NCBI RefSeq assembly: GCF_932294415.1
Contig: NC_065536.1
Span: 59,297,354 to 59,361,353 of the forward strand
Length of the DNA stretch: 64,000 bases
DNA from: Quercus robur
Lineage: Eukaryota; Streptophyta; Magnoliopsida; Fagales; Fagaceae
Direction: 5' to 3'
Part shown: positions 1 through 11,035 of the stretch, piece after piece
Layout of the letters: the number at the start of each line of letters is the position of its first letter
Numbering within the stretch: the stretch's first letter is position 1
Notes under the pieces: generated by a model
Database searches by the model: none
What the model saw: the letters and a program-made list of their open reading frames with translations, nothing else
What the model was told of the DNA's origin: nothing
Translations under genes and position numbers: made by a program

Positions 1-2021
1 ACCAATTGGTGATGAGGAAGGCACACTCTAATCTTTTATAGCATTCGATATCATGCCTTACAGCTTGTTTTTAGAGTGGTTGTAGATAATCGAATTGTGG
101 TCCCCCCAACATATATGTTCTACTAGCAAAATAAAATGCAACACTTTCTTCTTATTGGGAATCATATAGTTATATATTATGGTTGCGTGACTTGCATTGC
201 ATCAAATGGCTACACCAAATTGTAGCAATATTTTAGATAAAAACAACATGCTTATTTGTTCTTATCTTCATCTTCTAAGATTTCTAAGTTGATAAAAATC
301 CTAATTTGATTACAATTCAAATTCTTCATCTTCTTCTTCATCTAATCCTTTGTAATTAATTTATTTTTTACAAGAAGTTTCTTAATACACTAAAAAGAAT
401 GACTATGTTCAGTTTTTTTTTTTTTTTTTTTTAGATGATTATGTGCAAGTATATCCACATATTCACAAAAACCATATTTATATTAGATAACAAGATATAT
501 ATTATAATAGAGTTTAGAGTTTAATGAAACTCTATTATACATTAATGTTAAAATCATATACACCATATAATGAAAGTTGGGCTTAGAATTTATTATTACG
601 TCAAGTGGCTACACCAAATTGTAGTAGTATTTTAAATAGAGTTGGGTTTGCTTTGAAAAAAAAAATAGAGTTGGACTTAAAAGTCGTGGTTGCACAAAGT
701 GGCTGACCAAATTACAACAGTGTTTTAGATAGACACAAAAACATAATTGTTCTTATAAACTTTTTCTAAACATCTCTATCAATGTTTTAGATAAATACAA
801 AAACCTAGTTGTTGATATCTTTTGTTTTTTCTTTCACACTTTTTGCTAACATTGCACATGTCTTAGACTTCCTCCTCTCAATTTTTCTTCCTGGATAATT
901 AAGCAATCTGGTTTAATCTTTCAATCTCTTTTTTCTTTACGTGAAAAATGACATTGCTTTAAAATCTTTTTTTTTTTTTTTTTTGGTGGTAATAGGATTT
1001 AAACCCATGTTCATGAGGCAACACATGTACCAGTTAGATTTGCTAGAAATGTGTAAACAATGTCACCAATTAAATTTGCTAGAGATGTAAACGATGTACA
1101 CATACGACTAGAAGATGTCTTCCCAATAACTTGAACACAAAGTTCTTGAATTAACATTTTTATATATTTAATTTTCTTAGCCATTTGTTTTTTTTGTGGG
1201 TTTGGTATTTGGCATTTTACTATGATTATCAACATGTTTTTTTAAGGTTGTTACTTAGTAACATATATTCTTCCATGAATATAAATAAAAAGGTTAAGAA
1301 TAAAAAACTTTAAATAACGTTTCTGATCACAATACTATAAAAGGACCCCATTTTTTAATTGGAATTATCAAAAGACATTATCACTTTGCTCTAAAGGTCA
1401 GGAAACTCGTGAAATAGAAAAATTTGGAAAACCTTTTTTAAAGGAGAGGGAACTCATGAAGTACCTGTTTACACCTAAAGCCTCTTTTTAAAGGGTGCTT
1501 CTTTTACCTCTCTTTTAAAAAAAAAAAAAAATTTACGGACACTTCTTATAAAATTAGACTTCTATGACCCTAAATGTTATATATAATAAGGTTCTTAATA
1601 GATATATACTTCTTTTACTATTAAAAATTATGGCAACCTTATTAAGCTATAGACAAAACAAGTCAAATGTTTACAAAGTTGATGGAATTATAGAAATTAA
1701 AATTTTAAACTATCACACGAATTTAGAAGATATTATCTTACTTGAATAAATAATTAAAAGTAAATAAAGAGATAAATTATGTCATTCCAAAAGATAAATT
1801 TGAGAGAGAAGGAGATGATCATGATAAGTAACTACAATACTACGTATTACATTTTATAAAATAATATCAAGATAAATTAAAGAGAAATTTTAGGGTACAT
1901 ACTTTGAACGAGTAAAATTAATAACTTTTTTTAATAATATCAAGATACTTATACATTGTTTTTTTATTATTAAAAAACAATGTCAAAAATTGTATATAAG
2001 AATGAGAATATCTTATTCATA

Positions 2022-2026
<5 letters not shown>

Positions 2027-2061
<35 letters not shown>
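2027..2061. repeat. (TA)n microsatellite
   Basis: An uninterrupted run of about 17 TA dinucleotides, seen directly. Confidence 0.95.
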
Positions 2062-2063
<2 letters not shown>

Positions 2064-2149
2064 ACACTTTCTCTTCGTTTGTTGCAATTTTTGCTTTACC
2101 ATTAACTGCAATGCAAAACCTTTTTCTTTCCCCTTAGCACATGTCTTAA

Positions 2150-2197
2150 TATAATAATAATAATAAGAAAAAGAATAATAATAATAATAATAATAAT
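2150..2197. repeat. (TAA)n microsatellite, interrupted
   Basis: Two blocks of ATA/TAA trinucleotides separated by a short A-rich interruption. The translation of its reverse strand produces the artefactual poly-Tyr frame seen here. Confidence 0.9.
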
Positions 2198-2975
2198 TTG
2201 AATTCAAATGGATTAATATTATTGTCAATAATAATATTAATAATCCCTGTGAATTCAAATAAATATATTTTTCACATAATTTTTCTCACAGCTTATTTTT
2301 AATGCATCCTTATCTTTCTTGTTATGTCATAATTGTCAATATCAAAAACCATAACTTACACTAGAAGTCACAAGTAAATACCTAGCTAAGGGTGGACTCT
2401 TAATGGCATTTATAAGTTATATCTTAAGAGCGTTATAAGAAATTCTCCATCCTCTAAATTTGGAGGTTAGATTTGACAACCCACACTCCTCGGGGAGCCT
2501 AAGTAGGAACGGGTGAAAGACTAAGTATTGCACCTGATGTAGTAGCTATCAAAAGATGAGATTGAGACTTGAAAAGAAATCTTTAAATCTCAACCATTAA
2601 ATAAATAAATAAATAAGTGAGAAAAGGTAAAAATGTGAAAGTTAAAAAGTGAAGATGGTAAAAAGCATTTGTGAGTGAGGAGGGGGTAATTGCATTGGAA
2701 GGGTATTTCATTTGATTCTGATCCGAAAGTTGGCATCGCTCTCCTCTCTCTAGGTCACAGAGCAAATCACATGTCAAGTAACATTAAATGCGATGTAATT
2801 GAAGAATGACTAACATATATTGTACAAAGTACAAAGTCTTATGTTAGCATTCAAATAGGTTAGAAGTTACTTAAAGAGGAAGATCACTTTAACTGATCTC
2901 CATGGTCTTGGAAGTTACTCAAAGAGGTTACTTAGACCTCCTTTGATAAGTAACATGTTGTGGGTTGGCAGGGAT

Positions 2976-4027
2976 TAGGGGTGTCAAATTGGTGGGTTTA
3001 AGGTGGGCATAATTAGGTTGGGTATATAAAACTCATTTACCCATTAAAACTCATTTAACTAATTACTTCTAACCCAAATCCAACCCAACCCAATTATTAT
3101 GGATAAACCGCAACTCACCCAATTACCCAATTATCAAAATTACCAAAATGCCATTAAAGTGAAAACCCCAACACTTTCTTGGATTTCCTTTTCCACTCTC
3201 TCTAGTCTCCATTCTTGGGATTAAAAAATTCCACATAAGCACATCTAATCAGCAATTATATTAAAATTCCAAATAAAAAAATATTTTCTTTTCTTCTCTA
3301 TTTTCTCTCACTTTCTTGGCAACCAAACAATGCAACAAATACCCACACTAAGCTCACCAACTACGACTTCCCAGTTGGACCTTACCCTCCTCAGTCCATG
3401 GCTACTCCATAAACAAGACCTCCGGTGACTTCTCCGTCGAGCTCGGCGACAACTGCAAGATCACTCTCCCATCGGACAACTATCTCGCCACCTATTCCAA
3501 GACAGTTAAGGGAAAGATCGTTTCGGGTAAGATCGCTAAGCTCAATGGGATTCAGGTCCATGCATTGTTCAAGTGGTGGTCCCATTATCGAGAACCGATC
3601 CATTGGCGAAGACTCGGGGTTCGAGGTTGGCATGGTCATCGTCAAGGCTCAAATCTAGGACACTGCTGATCAAGAATGGTACTTTATCTAGTCTAGAAAC
3701 TCATACTACTTTTGCTTGATTCGTAGGGTTTTGATTTCTATGATTATTTGTTGAGAAAATAATCCCTAGGAAAAATATAAATTTATACTTCAATTGTTCA
3801 TATGCTGCTTTCTTTTTTTCTTTTTTATGGGAGGGGTTGGGTTGAATTTGGGTATATTATTTTTGGGTTAAATGGGTCTCAATGGGCTTTTAGTTAAAAC
3901 CCAATAATCACTGAGTCTAATTGGGTTGATATCCATTTAACCTAACTAATAATTAGGTGTGTTTGGATTCAATTAGAGTAAGTGAATTTGGGTAGACAAA
4001 TGGGTTTAGGCTTACTTTGCCATCCTA
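2976..4027. mobile_element. Non-autonomous hAT-like element with captured gene piece
   Basis: The left end reads TAGGGGTGTCAAA and the right end, reversed, reads TAGGATGGCAAAG, an imperfect terminal inverted repeat of about 13 bp in the style of plant hAT (Ac-like) transposons. It is flanked by an 8-bp direct repeat, GCAGGGAT at 2968-2975 and GTAGGGAT at 4028-4035 (7 of 8 match), which is the hAT target-site length. Subterminal regions on both sides are full of short GGGTT/AACCC motifs, also usual for hAT ends. No transposase is present, so it would need a partner in trans. The middle carries a DUF538-like coding fragment. Confidence 0.75.
3362..3658 (+). pseudogene. DUF538 family gene fragment (frameshifted)
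   Basis: Translating the three forward frames piecewise gives a DUF538-type domain: YDFPVG near 3362, then in a second frame GYSINKTSGDFSVELGDNC and onwards through KITLP, YLATYSK and a WW pair near 3570, and in a third frame SIGEDSGFEVGMVIVK up to a stop at 3656-3658. The piece covers most of the single DUF538 domain of a small plant protein of unknown function. At least two frameshifts (about 3378-3392 and about 3573-3580) make it non-functional. GC content is visibly higher than in the surrounding element. It has no introns inside, so capture could have been from DNA of an intronless gene or by retroposition. It lies between the hAT-like ends. Confidence 0.8.
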
Positions 4028-4035
4028 GTAGGGAT

Positions 4036-5977
4036 CAATTCTTAACATTGAGACGAGAGGCTGATAAGCAATTCTAGACTCTTATTCATGGTAATAGGGT
4101 ACCTAAATTGGGCGTGAGGTTAGTATGCCCTTTTAAACCAATGGGTTTAGGCCCAATATTTTTCAAATGATAAGACTGTAGGCCTGAAAGTTTACACCCT
4201 CCAATCAAATTCATACTATCATTATAATACTGTCTTTCTTGGTACATTAAAAAGATGGAAATGGTATATTACGAAAGAAACCTTTTGAAGTTCAGCAAAA
4301 AAGAAAAAAAGAAAAAAAAAAAAAAAAAAAAACCTTTTGAAGAGAGTTTCAATATTTATTAGGAAGGGAAATGTTAAGTTGTTAATCAATACTCTAAAAG
4401 CATTGATTTAAAAACTATTTTTAGAAATATTTTATAAAAAAATGAAACAATAATTAATTTTTTTGAAAAATTTTGTATATTTTCTATAAAAATAGTGTTA
4501 AAACTTTCTAATATAACTAGTTATAAGCCCGTGCGTTGCACAATTTTATGAAAAAACTTATAAAATATATGTATAAATAATTATATATTTTAATAATTAT
4601 TATAACAAAATAAGTGCTAATTTGTTAGTGACTTGAAGTACTGTTAAAAATAATATCAATGATTAAAAAATATCAGAAGTATTTTTTTTCCTTTGGAAAA
4701 TCTTTGAATACTTATTTGTACACTATGTTTTTAGAGTATCCTTATTCTCCTTCGTCATTGTTCTTTATTAAAATCTTTAGACATAGTATTATAAAAATTG
4801 ACCACTTTTAAAAGATAGAACTATTCGAAGAATAATAACCTTTAATTTGTTCTAATTATAGAATCTATCATAATTTTTGCTTCCTGTACTTTGCACAATT
4901 TTATACATAAATTCATATAATACAAAATTTATTTGAGAAACAAAAAGAAAATGAATAGTTTGAATTGTAAGAGAGACACTACGTGTAAATAAATAAAAAA
5001 TTGCAAAGCTCTACATATAGATTACAGACCTTTCTTAAGATGGTTGGAATCTTTTATGACAAACCTGGAAAACAAAATCAAGAAAAAAATTAAACCGAGT
5101 TAAAAAAAAAAAAAAAATTTGAACCATATAGATTGTAAAATTGCATATGAGTCTATGACCATTTAATACCATGCTTTAAAATAAATTTTTTTTCTATAAA
5201 GAGCTATCATTTCCACTTTGATTTTACTACTTTAGTTAAATAAGTTCCATAATCGCAAGGAAAAAAAACTATTTTATAATGATGGTCCAAAATTTTGCTA
5301 TTTAAAACCAAAAATATAAAAAGATTAATGAAGAATTTGTTGGGAATAGAAAATTATACTAATAATTAGCAAAAAAAATATTAATTAATGTTGCAAATGA
5401 ATACATAATTCTATGCGCACTTTACATAAATAAATGCTGATATTCAAAATAAAAATAAAAACTAAAAAGGGAACAACATGAATAAATCATACTTGACAAA
5501 ATTTATTTTATTTTGTTTGATAAATTATATAAAATAAATCCTATTAACTTAGTTTTAGTGTATTTAAATGATCTAGAAAAATAATGAAGCATATACTATT
5601 GAGCCTAATCACATCTAGCAAAATAATAGAGGATTCAAAATAAAGGCAATTTAAGTTCATATATGCTTGCATGAGATACGTACCTGTCCATAGTAGCAAT
5701 GGAAGCCTCATCTTTGAGATGAAGAATCAATATAATGCTAATAAAAATAAAAATAAAAAGAGAGAAAGAGAATGTGGTTGATATTTTTATATATATATAA
5801 ATGATGCAAAAATTCATATCTAGTTAAACATCTAGATGATGAAAGACAACCTACAAAAATGACAAATTTAAAAAAAAGAAAAAGAAAAACACGGCTAGGT
5901 TCTTAGTTGCGTTGACAAAAAAACAAAATGTATAATAGATAATCAACAAATATTAAGCACTGAATCCAACATTATTT
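4036..5977. other. AT-rich intergenic region with degenerate repeats
   Basis: No gene supported. Around 4525-4560 and 4884-4925 two related segments share the pattern 'GCACAATTTTAT...' followed by AT-rich sequence, suggesting an old, heavily mutated repeat. The left one begins with CCCGTGCGTTGCAC, a motif seen near ends of some plant repeats, but no boundaries or target duplications could be fixed. Confidence 0.5.
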
Positions 5978-6118
5978 TCACTCATCATCCTCATCATCAT
6001 CGGCTATAGAGTTAAAAGCATTCAATCTCTCAATCAATTTGTCCTTCCTTTCCTTGTATGAAAGCTTCTTCAAGTCAACCTTTTTGTGTCCCTTTGGAGG
6101 CTGTTTCTCAAACTTCTT
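5978..6118 (-). pseudogene. Orphan C-terminal exon of a basic, acidic-tailed protein
   Basis: Reading the minus strand gives 46 codons and a TGA stop without interruption: a lysine-rich stretch ([13 protein letters not shown]), an amphipathic part ([17 protein letters not shown]) and an acidic tail DDDEDDE. Codon composition looks protein-like, unlike the AT-rich flanks. No upstream exon is visible: above 6119 lies a T-run and non-coding sequence. It looks like the last exon of a nuclear or nucleolar-type protein brought in by transposition or left from a deleted gene. I do not recognise the parent family. Confidence 0.5.
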
Positions 6119-6666
6119 ATTTTGATAGATTTTTTTTTTTTTTTTTGTTTAAAATGTCATCAACGTAGAAATTATCAAATTAATAGAGATATATACTGTT
6201 TTTTGGCATAGATAAAGATTATCAAATTAATTGAGATATATACTATTTCTTGGGATAGATTTATATTAATCATCTCTTAAAAAATTTGGATTTTTGTTAT
6301 CCTTTAATAGTAAAAAACGTGAACAATGAACAGTGAGATGAGATTTAAATTTAGAAAATTTTTTATTATTTTTCAGTGACAATCTCCTTTGTCTCAAACT
6401 TTCTTTCTTTATTCTAGAAAATTTGAAGTATTGCAATTTTGACCTCGTGACTCGTTTTTTATACAACTCAAAGAAAAACAAAGACTATATAGACTTTCAG
6501 TGGCATTAGCTATTTTAGTATTTGAGGATGCAAAGTGCAGCATCAGCTAAAATTTAAGTTGCAACTTGAGGAAATTAGAAACAACAAAAACGTGGGATGA
6601 GATTCAAATTTAGAAATTGTTTAAAATAGACTTTTAATTAGAGTAGAATTAAAATTTTGAAAATTT

Positions 6667-6859
6667 AGATGATAAATATTATCTAAATTAAATTTTTGTA
6701 TGTTAAATATTATCCCTTAATTTAAGAAATATATCCTAACAAATAAAAAAATAATGTTAATTAGATGATATATATTATCTAAATTAAATTTTTGTGTGTT
6801 AAATATTATCCCTTAATTTAAGAAATATATCTTAACAAATAAAAAAAATAATGTTAATC
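6667..6859. repeat. Two-copy 96-bp tandem duplication
   Basis: The segment beginning AGATGATA at 6667 recurs at 6763, with only a few differences over about 96 bp. Seen directly. No coding content. Confidence 0.85.
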
Positions 6860-7002
6860 TAATTTTATTTGATGATAAGAATGTATTAGAATCCTGGTAG
6901 GATACTATTCCTTTTTAGTTCTTTAAAAATCTAAAAATTTAATAAAATTTCTGCAATTTGGTGAAACCACGTGGCGCAATCATGGCGTCTAAGCCCAACT
7001 TT

Positions 7003-7050
7003 TATTATATATATAATATAATATAATATAATATAATATAATATGATATG
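7003..7050. repeat. AT-rich short tandem repeat (ATATA units)
   Basis: A run of TATAA/TATAT units, then several near-perfect 5-bp repeats ending in ATGATATGAT. Seen directly. Confidence 0.85.
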
Positions 7051-7564
7051 ATTTATTTAGAGTTGCTATAAGTACTCCTATTAACATAACCCTCGTTAGA
7101 ATATTGCACCTTAGTATGGCCAGTAACTGAGTTCTAACTTCTAAAGGCATATCAATTTCGAGAAAGGATGCAATTTTGTTGTCAGTGTCATAGCCTCTTA
7201 GTCATAGGTGAGGTTGAAAGTGCCAGTGGAAATGTAAAACCTTATATTAATTTTCTTTGAGGGATTATAAAGAACTTTTGCTTAGTGGAGGTGTGGATTT
7301 TATTTTTTATTTTTTATTTTTTTTTTGGAGGGAAAAACCAATGTCTTCATTTCATTACTATTTAAAAAACACACACACACATTATAGTGTGCATTAATAT
7401 TCAATACAGACTGTATTTATAATGCATGGTGTATCCTCTTAACAAAATCTGATCTTCCAGACATACCCGAGCATGTAGAGGTGTGGATTAGTCTAAAAGT
7501 GCATGTTTCAAAAACCTCCCCCAAAAAATAAGATGTTAGTCTAAATATTCAAAAGCTCATTGTA

Positions 7565-7783
7565 AAGATTGATGCTAGAGTTGTTGTTGACATTATATGT
7601 TATCAAAATGCCCTGATTGAAACTTCTCACCCTTGTAGTGCTCTTATTTTTAATTGCAGGTCCCTCCTCGAGCTTTTTGATGAAGCTCTTATCCAAATCC
7701 AATACACCGTCACCCACTACAAAGGGAGTTATTGCGCAAACCTTTTGGTCAAAGAAGGAAATTTTATTAGTGACCCTTTTTGA
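7565..7783 (+). pseudogene. RNase H-like domain relic of a non-LTR element
   Basis: An uninterrupted 72-codon frame without its own start runs from 7565 to a TGA at 7781-7783. It has the spacing of the plant RNase_H-like domain found at the end of many non-LTR retrotransposon proteins: KIDARVVVDI, then NCRSLLELF, then a block resembling 'hxYRExNxxADxLAKEG' (here HYKGSYCANLLVKEGN). The conserved acidic residues are partly lost (Asn replaces Asp before CRSLL). A run of A bases at about 7916-7932 lies 130 bp downstream and could be the element's tail. It has no promoter or upstream polymerase domain and is probably dead. Confidence 0.65.
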
Positions 7784-9098
7784 GTTTTTTCATGTATTCA
7801 AATCCTACTCCCTATAATTTGTTTACAACTCTTAGCTGAGCTTGGGGTATTATGTATCCTAGATTTTGTGTTATTTCTATTTGATCTTTAATTCATGCTC
7901 TTTTCACCCTCTCCCCAAAAAAAAAAAAAAAGTGGGTATATGCCGTAGTTAGTTTATACACGTATGTTACAATAATATTTTGCTTACATACATAACAAAT
8001 AAGGAGACTATAGTTTCTCGTTTGGTTTCCAAAGACATGGGAATAAATGCGTTTTTTTTTTTTTTTTTGGAAAATTTAGTTGTCATGATATTTAGCTAAC
8101 GTAATGTGTTTGAACTTGGTAAAAGAGTATAATTAAGTGTGTATTTGAGCTTAGTTTGTTTCTTTCTAATATATAATAATAATAATAATAAAAGAAGCTA
8201 ACATAACAATCGCGTTTCAAATACAAATATAAAACAATAAGATAAAAATTTAAATAAAGTTGATAAGTGATGTCAATCCATTTGCGGTCTAAAATAAATC
8301 TAAAATAATCGGCCAAAGTCATGTTAATCCATTAATGTGGTAGCCATGCATCCATAACAGATTGAACATATGTGATCATCCTCCAAAAAAAAAAAAAAAC
8401 TATAATAAAATAAAATAAGCTGCCAAAACCTTGCTGCCTATAGGCTATAGCCATCATAATATTATTATATTATATTCAAAGTCATATATGTTTTTTTTTT
8501 TTTTTTGGAAAGTCATATATGTTAAACACAAAAGCTGTCAACAATTACCATCCTCCTTTCTATTATAATTACAAAGAAGACAATGTTTATTTCTCACTAC
8601 CTATTGCACACAATTTTACACGCGCATAATTTTTGTATTGAAATCGTTATTTTGCACAGTCCACTTACCCTTTTATACTATTGAATTAATTTTTTTTTAT
8701 TAAGTAGATTATTTCATTTCAATATAAATGGTTGAGAATCTTCAATTAAACATAACACAATGATTATTGTATATATATCTAAAAAATAAATAAAGTATAT
8801 GACAAATGAATTCGTATATGGTGCATTTAAAAAAAAATAAACTTATTGTATTTGTACAAGTACCATTATTTTTTCCATTATTGTATTTTTCTGCTTAATA
8901 TTCAAAACATATTTTTCTTGAAAATACCAAATTATATATGTCAATATATTTTCTGTATGATACAGATACCATATTTTACTATAAATATGGTATGTACTAT
9001 GGATGAGACTGAGCATGTGTGGACAATCGTCAAATAGGCCCATATCTTATAAGCTTTGAGTGGGTTGGGCTTCTAGCGTTGTATCTTGACTCTTCATG
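7784..9098. other. AT-rich intergenic region
   Basis: Poly-A and poly-T runs and short AT repeats only. Two overlapping short frames on opposite strands near 8843-9043 are low-complexity and not supported as genes. Confidence 0.6.
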
Positions 9099-9475
9099 AT
9101 ATTCAATGAAGTTTGCTTTTGGTTTCCAAAAAAAAGAAAAATTCATATATTCCGTCAACATTTCAGAAAATAGTCAACACACACCCTCTTGTCTTGAGCC
9201 ATCTACTTTGGTTGCTCTTTATTTATTATACCAATACTATGACTCTGTAATTCATGCACATATTAATTAAAGAAGCTCAAATAATATTCAATGAAGTTTG
9301 CTTTTGGTTTCAAAAGAATAAAAAAATTCATGTATTCCGTCAACATTTCAGAAAATAGTCAACACACACCCTCTTGAGCTATCTACTTTGGTTGCTCTTT
9401 ATTTATGATACCAATACTATGAGTCTATGACTCTGTAATTCATGCACATATTAATTAAAGAAGCTCAAATAATAT
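9099..9475. repeat. Two-copy 185-bp tandem duplication
   Basis: The segment starting ATATTCAATGAAGTTTGC at about 9099 is repeated at about 9284, a period near 185 bp, with high identity and a few small insertions or deletions (for example a duplicated 'GTCTATGACTCT' stretch in copy 2). Both copies end in the same AAGAAGCTCAAATAATAT. Confidence 0.9.
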
Positions 9476-10165
9476 TTCAATAATATATAATTGAAATTAT
9501 ATAAGAAATAGATAATGAAACTAAAAAGTAAAATGACTTTCAGGTTACAAGGTGAAAAATATACTGTATAAGATCAAATTTTTATTAAACTAAGTAGATT
9601 ACGAAATAATTTAAAATAAATAGTGAAACTCTTTTAAAATTTCATGAAACTTTTTGATAATTGTGTTTTAATTGAATAAGTTTTTAATATTTCTTAACTT
9701 TGATAATTGACTTTCACTTACGCTTTTTTTGTTTCGGTGAAAAATTTTGTTTAAAAATAAGTTTCCATGTTTTTTAGTATTTGGTAGCATCAAAAAAATA
9801 AGCCAAATGAAAATTATCTTTGATCAACAAAAAAGATATAGCTTATTTTTAGAGATTGTTTTTTTCTAATTTTTTTTTGGGAAAACAACTCTATCTCAAA
9901 GTAAACTAAATAATGGAAGTTAGAATATTATTTTTCAACTCATCTAAGGTTGCTACCAAACATAGGAAAATGAGATAATTTTATATAAAATACTTTTTGA
10001 AGAATGACTCATCTTCTAAAAAAATATTATTGTTAAAACAAACAAAGCAATAAAGTAAATTATGTTAATAATTTTTATGTACTTATAATGCGTTGTATCA
10101 TGTATGGCTAAAATTATGCCATACTATTTGTTAATAGTTTTATTGAGCCGCATGGTATAAGCCTA
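9476..10165. other. AT-rich intergenic region
   Basis: No gene or clear element boundary seen. A short inverted match around 'TTTGGTAGCA' (about 9779-9790) and 'TGCTACCAAA' (about 9951-9960) hints at an eroded MITE. Confidence 0.4.
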
Positions 10166-10311
10166 ATGACCTAATTTTTTCCTATTAAAAAATAATGCTA
10201 GATTATTAAAAAAATGGCAGTCACTTGGAATAGGCAAAATGACCAATTTTTTATTTATATTATATATTTTTAATAATCTAGCATTATTTTTAATAGAAAA
10301 AAATTGGTCAT
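10166..10311. repeat. 146-bp foldback (inverted repeat) element
   Basis: Left arm 10166-10212 and right arm 10266-10311 are near-perfect reverse complements (both contain AATAATGCTAGATTATTAAA in opposite orientation), separated by about 53 bp. Each arm ends in ATGACC/GGTCAT. This is the form of a small MITE or foldback element. A further TAATGCTAG copy follows at about 10329. Confidence 0.8.
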
Positions 10312-10439
10312 AAAAAATATAATATAAATAATGCTAGGGGAATTATGCAATTTACACAAATATTTAATAAATGGTAGTTACTTGATGCAATGATAATATA
10401 ATCATATCTCATTAGTCAATATCTTGGAGTCAACCTAGG

Positions 10440-11030
10440 GATTTCTTCTTAGTAATTACCTGCTGAGTATAGATAGGGGACTACACGTCAGGTAATAAAA
10501 AACCTCCGAAAACCATATTTACTAGTGAAGAGGATAAAATTAAAGAAGACAGGTTCATTCACTAAAGCTTGCCACAGGCGACGGTACTGAGATAATAAAT
10601 AATCAAAACAAAAGGGGCAAGATGACTAATCAATATACCGAACGGAAAATAAATGAGATGGGTGGATCCTCGATTAAGGATGGATTTTGGATGGACAGAC
10701 ACAAGAGAGTTGATATCGAGGCCACGTGGCATCTACATGGCTTTGAGGATCTTTCTCATAAGGAAACATCTTCCTAAGCAAGAAACGAAGGTCGGTTCCA
10801 CTCTACTATAAAAACCCAGATCCCTTAGAAAACAAGATACGCATAATTTACCCCAGCTCTGGCACTCTAGAATTGCGAAAGTTCTCTAACTTAGCATTCG
10901 GAGAGTCTTTGGCCGGTATCACACTGGTACTCTCTGTAGGATTTTTCTTATTTTTTATTGTATAAATTTTGTCTAGAGCACGTGAGAACTGTGTGGTTTA
11001 CTGACGATCTTTAGCATCATCAACTAGTAG
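10440..11030 (+). mobile_element. Probable solo LTR or LTR remnant (Ty3/gypsy style)
   Basis: Less AT-rich than its flanks. It shows an LTR-like order: CCACGTGGC near 10722, a TATA-like ACTATAAAAACCC near 10804, then a typical untranslated-leader style stretch (CTCTGGCACTCTAGAATT near 10856; CTTTGGCCGGTATCACAC near 10907) and a terminal segment ending ATCATCA near 11030. No primer-binding site or gag follows, so it is a solo or broken LTR. Exact ends and a target-site duplication could not be fixed. Confidence 0.45.
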
Positions 11031-11035
11031 CCAAA

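Larger units (their letters stand above)
1..2975. other. AT-rich intergenic region
   Basis: No gene supported. Open frames here are short, low-complexity and lack family resemblance. The stretch holds long A/T runs, a TA microsatellite and a TAA microsatellite (listed separately). It ends at the target-site duplication of the hAT-like element. Confidence 0.7.

Noticed and set aside
4518-4560. Possible Helitron or other element end (CTAGTTATAAGCCCGTGC...)
   Set aside because: The motif is suggestive, but no matching second end, hairpin or target site could be found.
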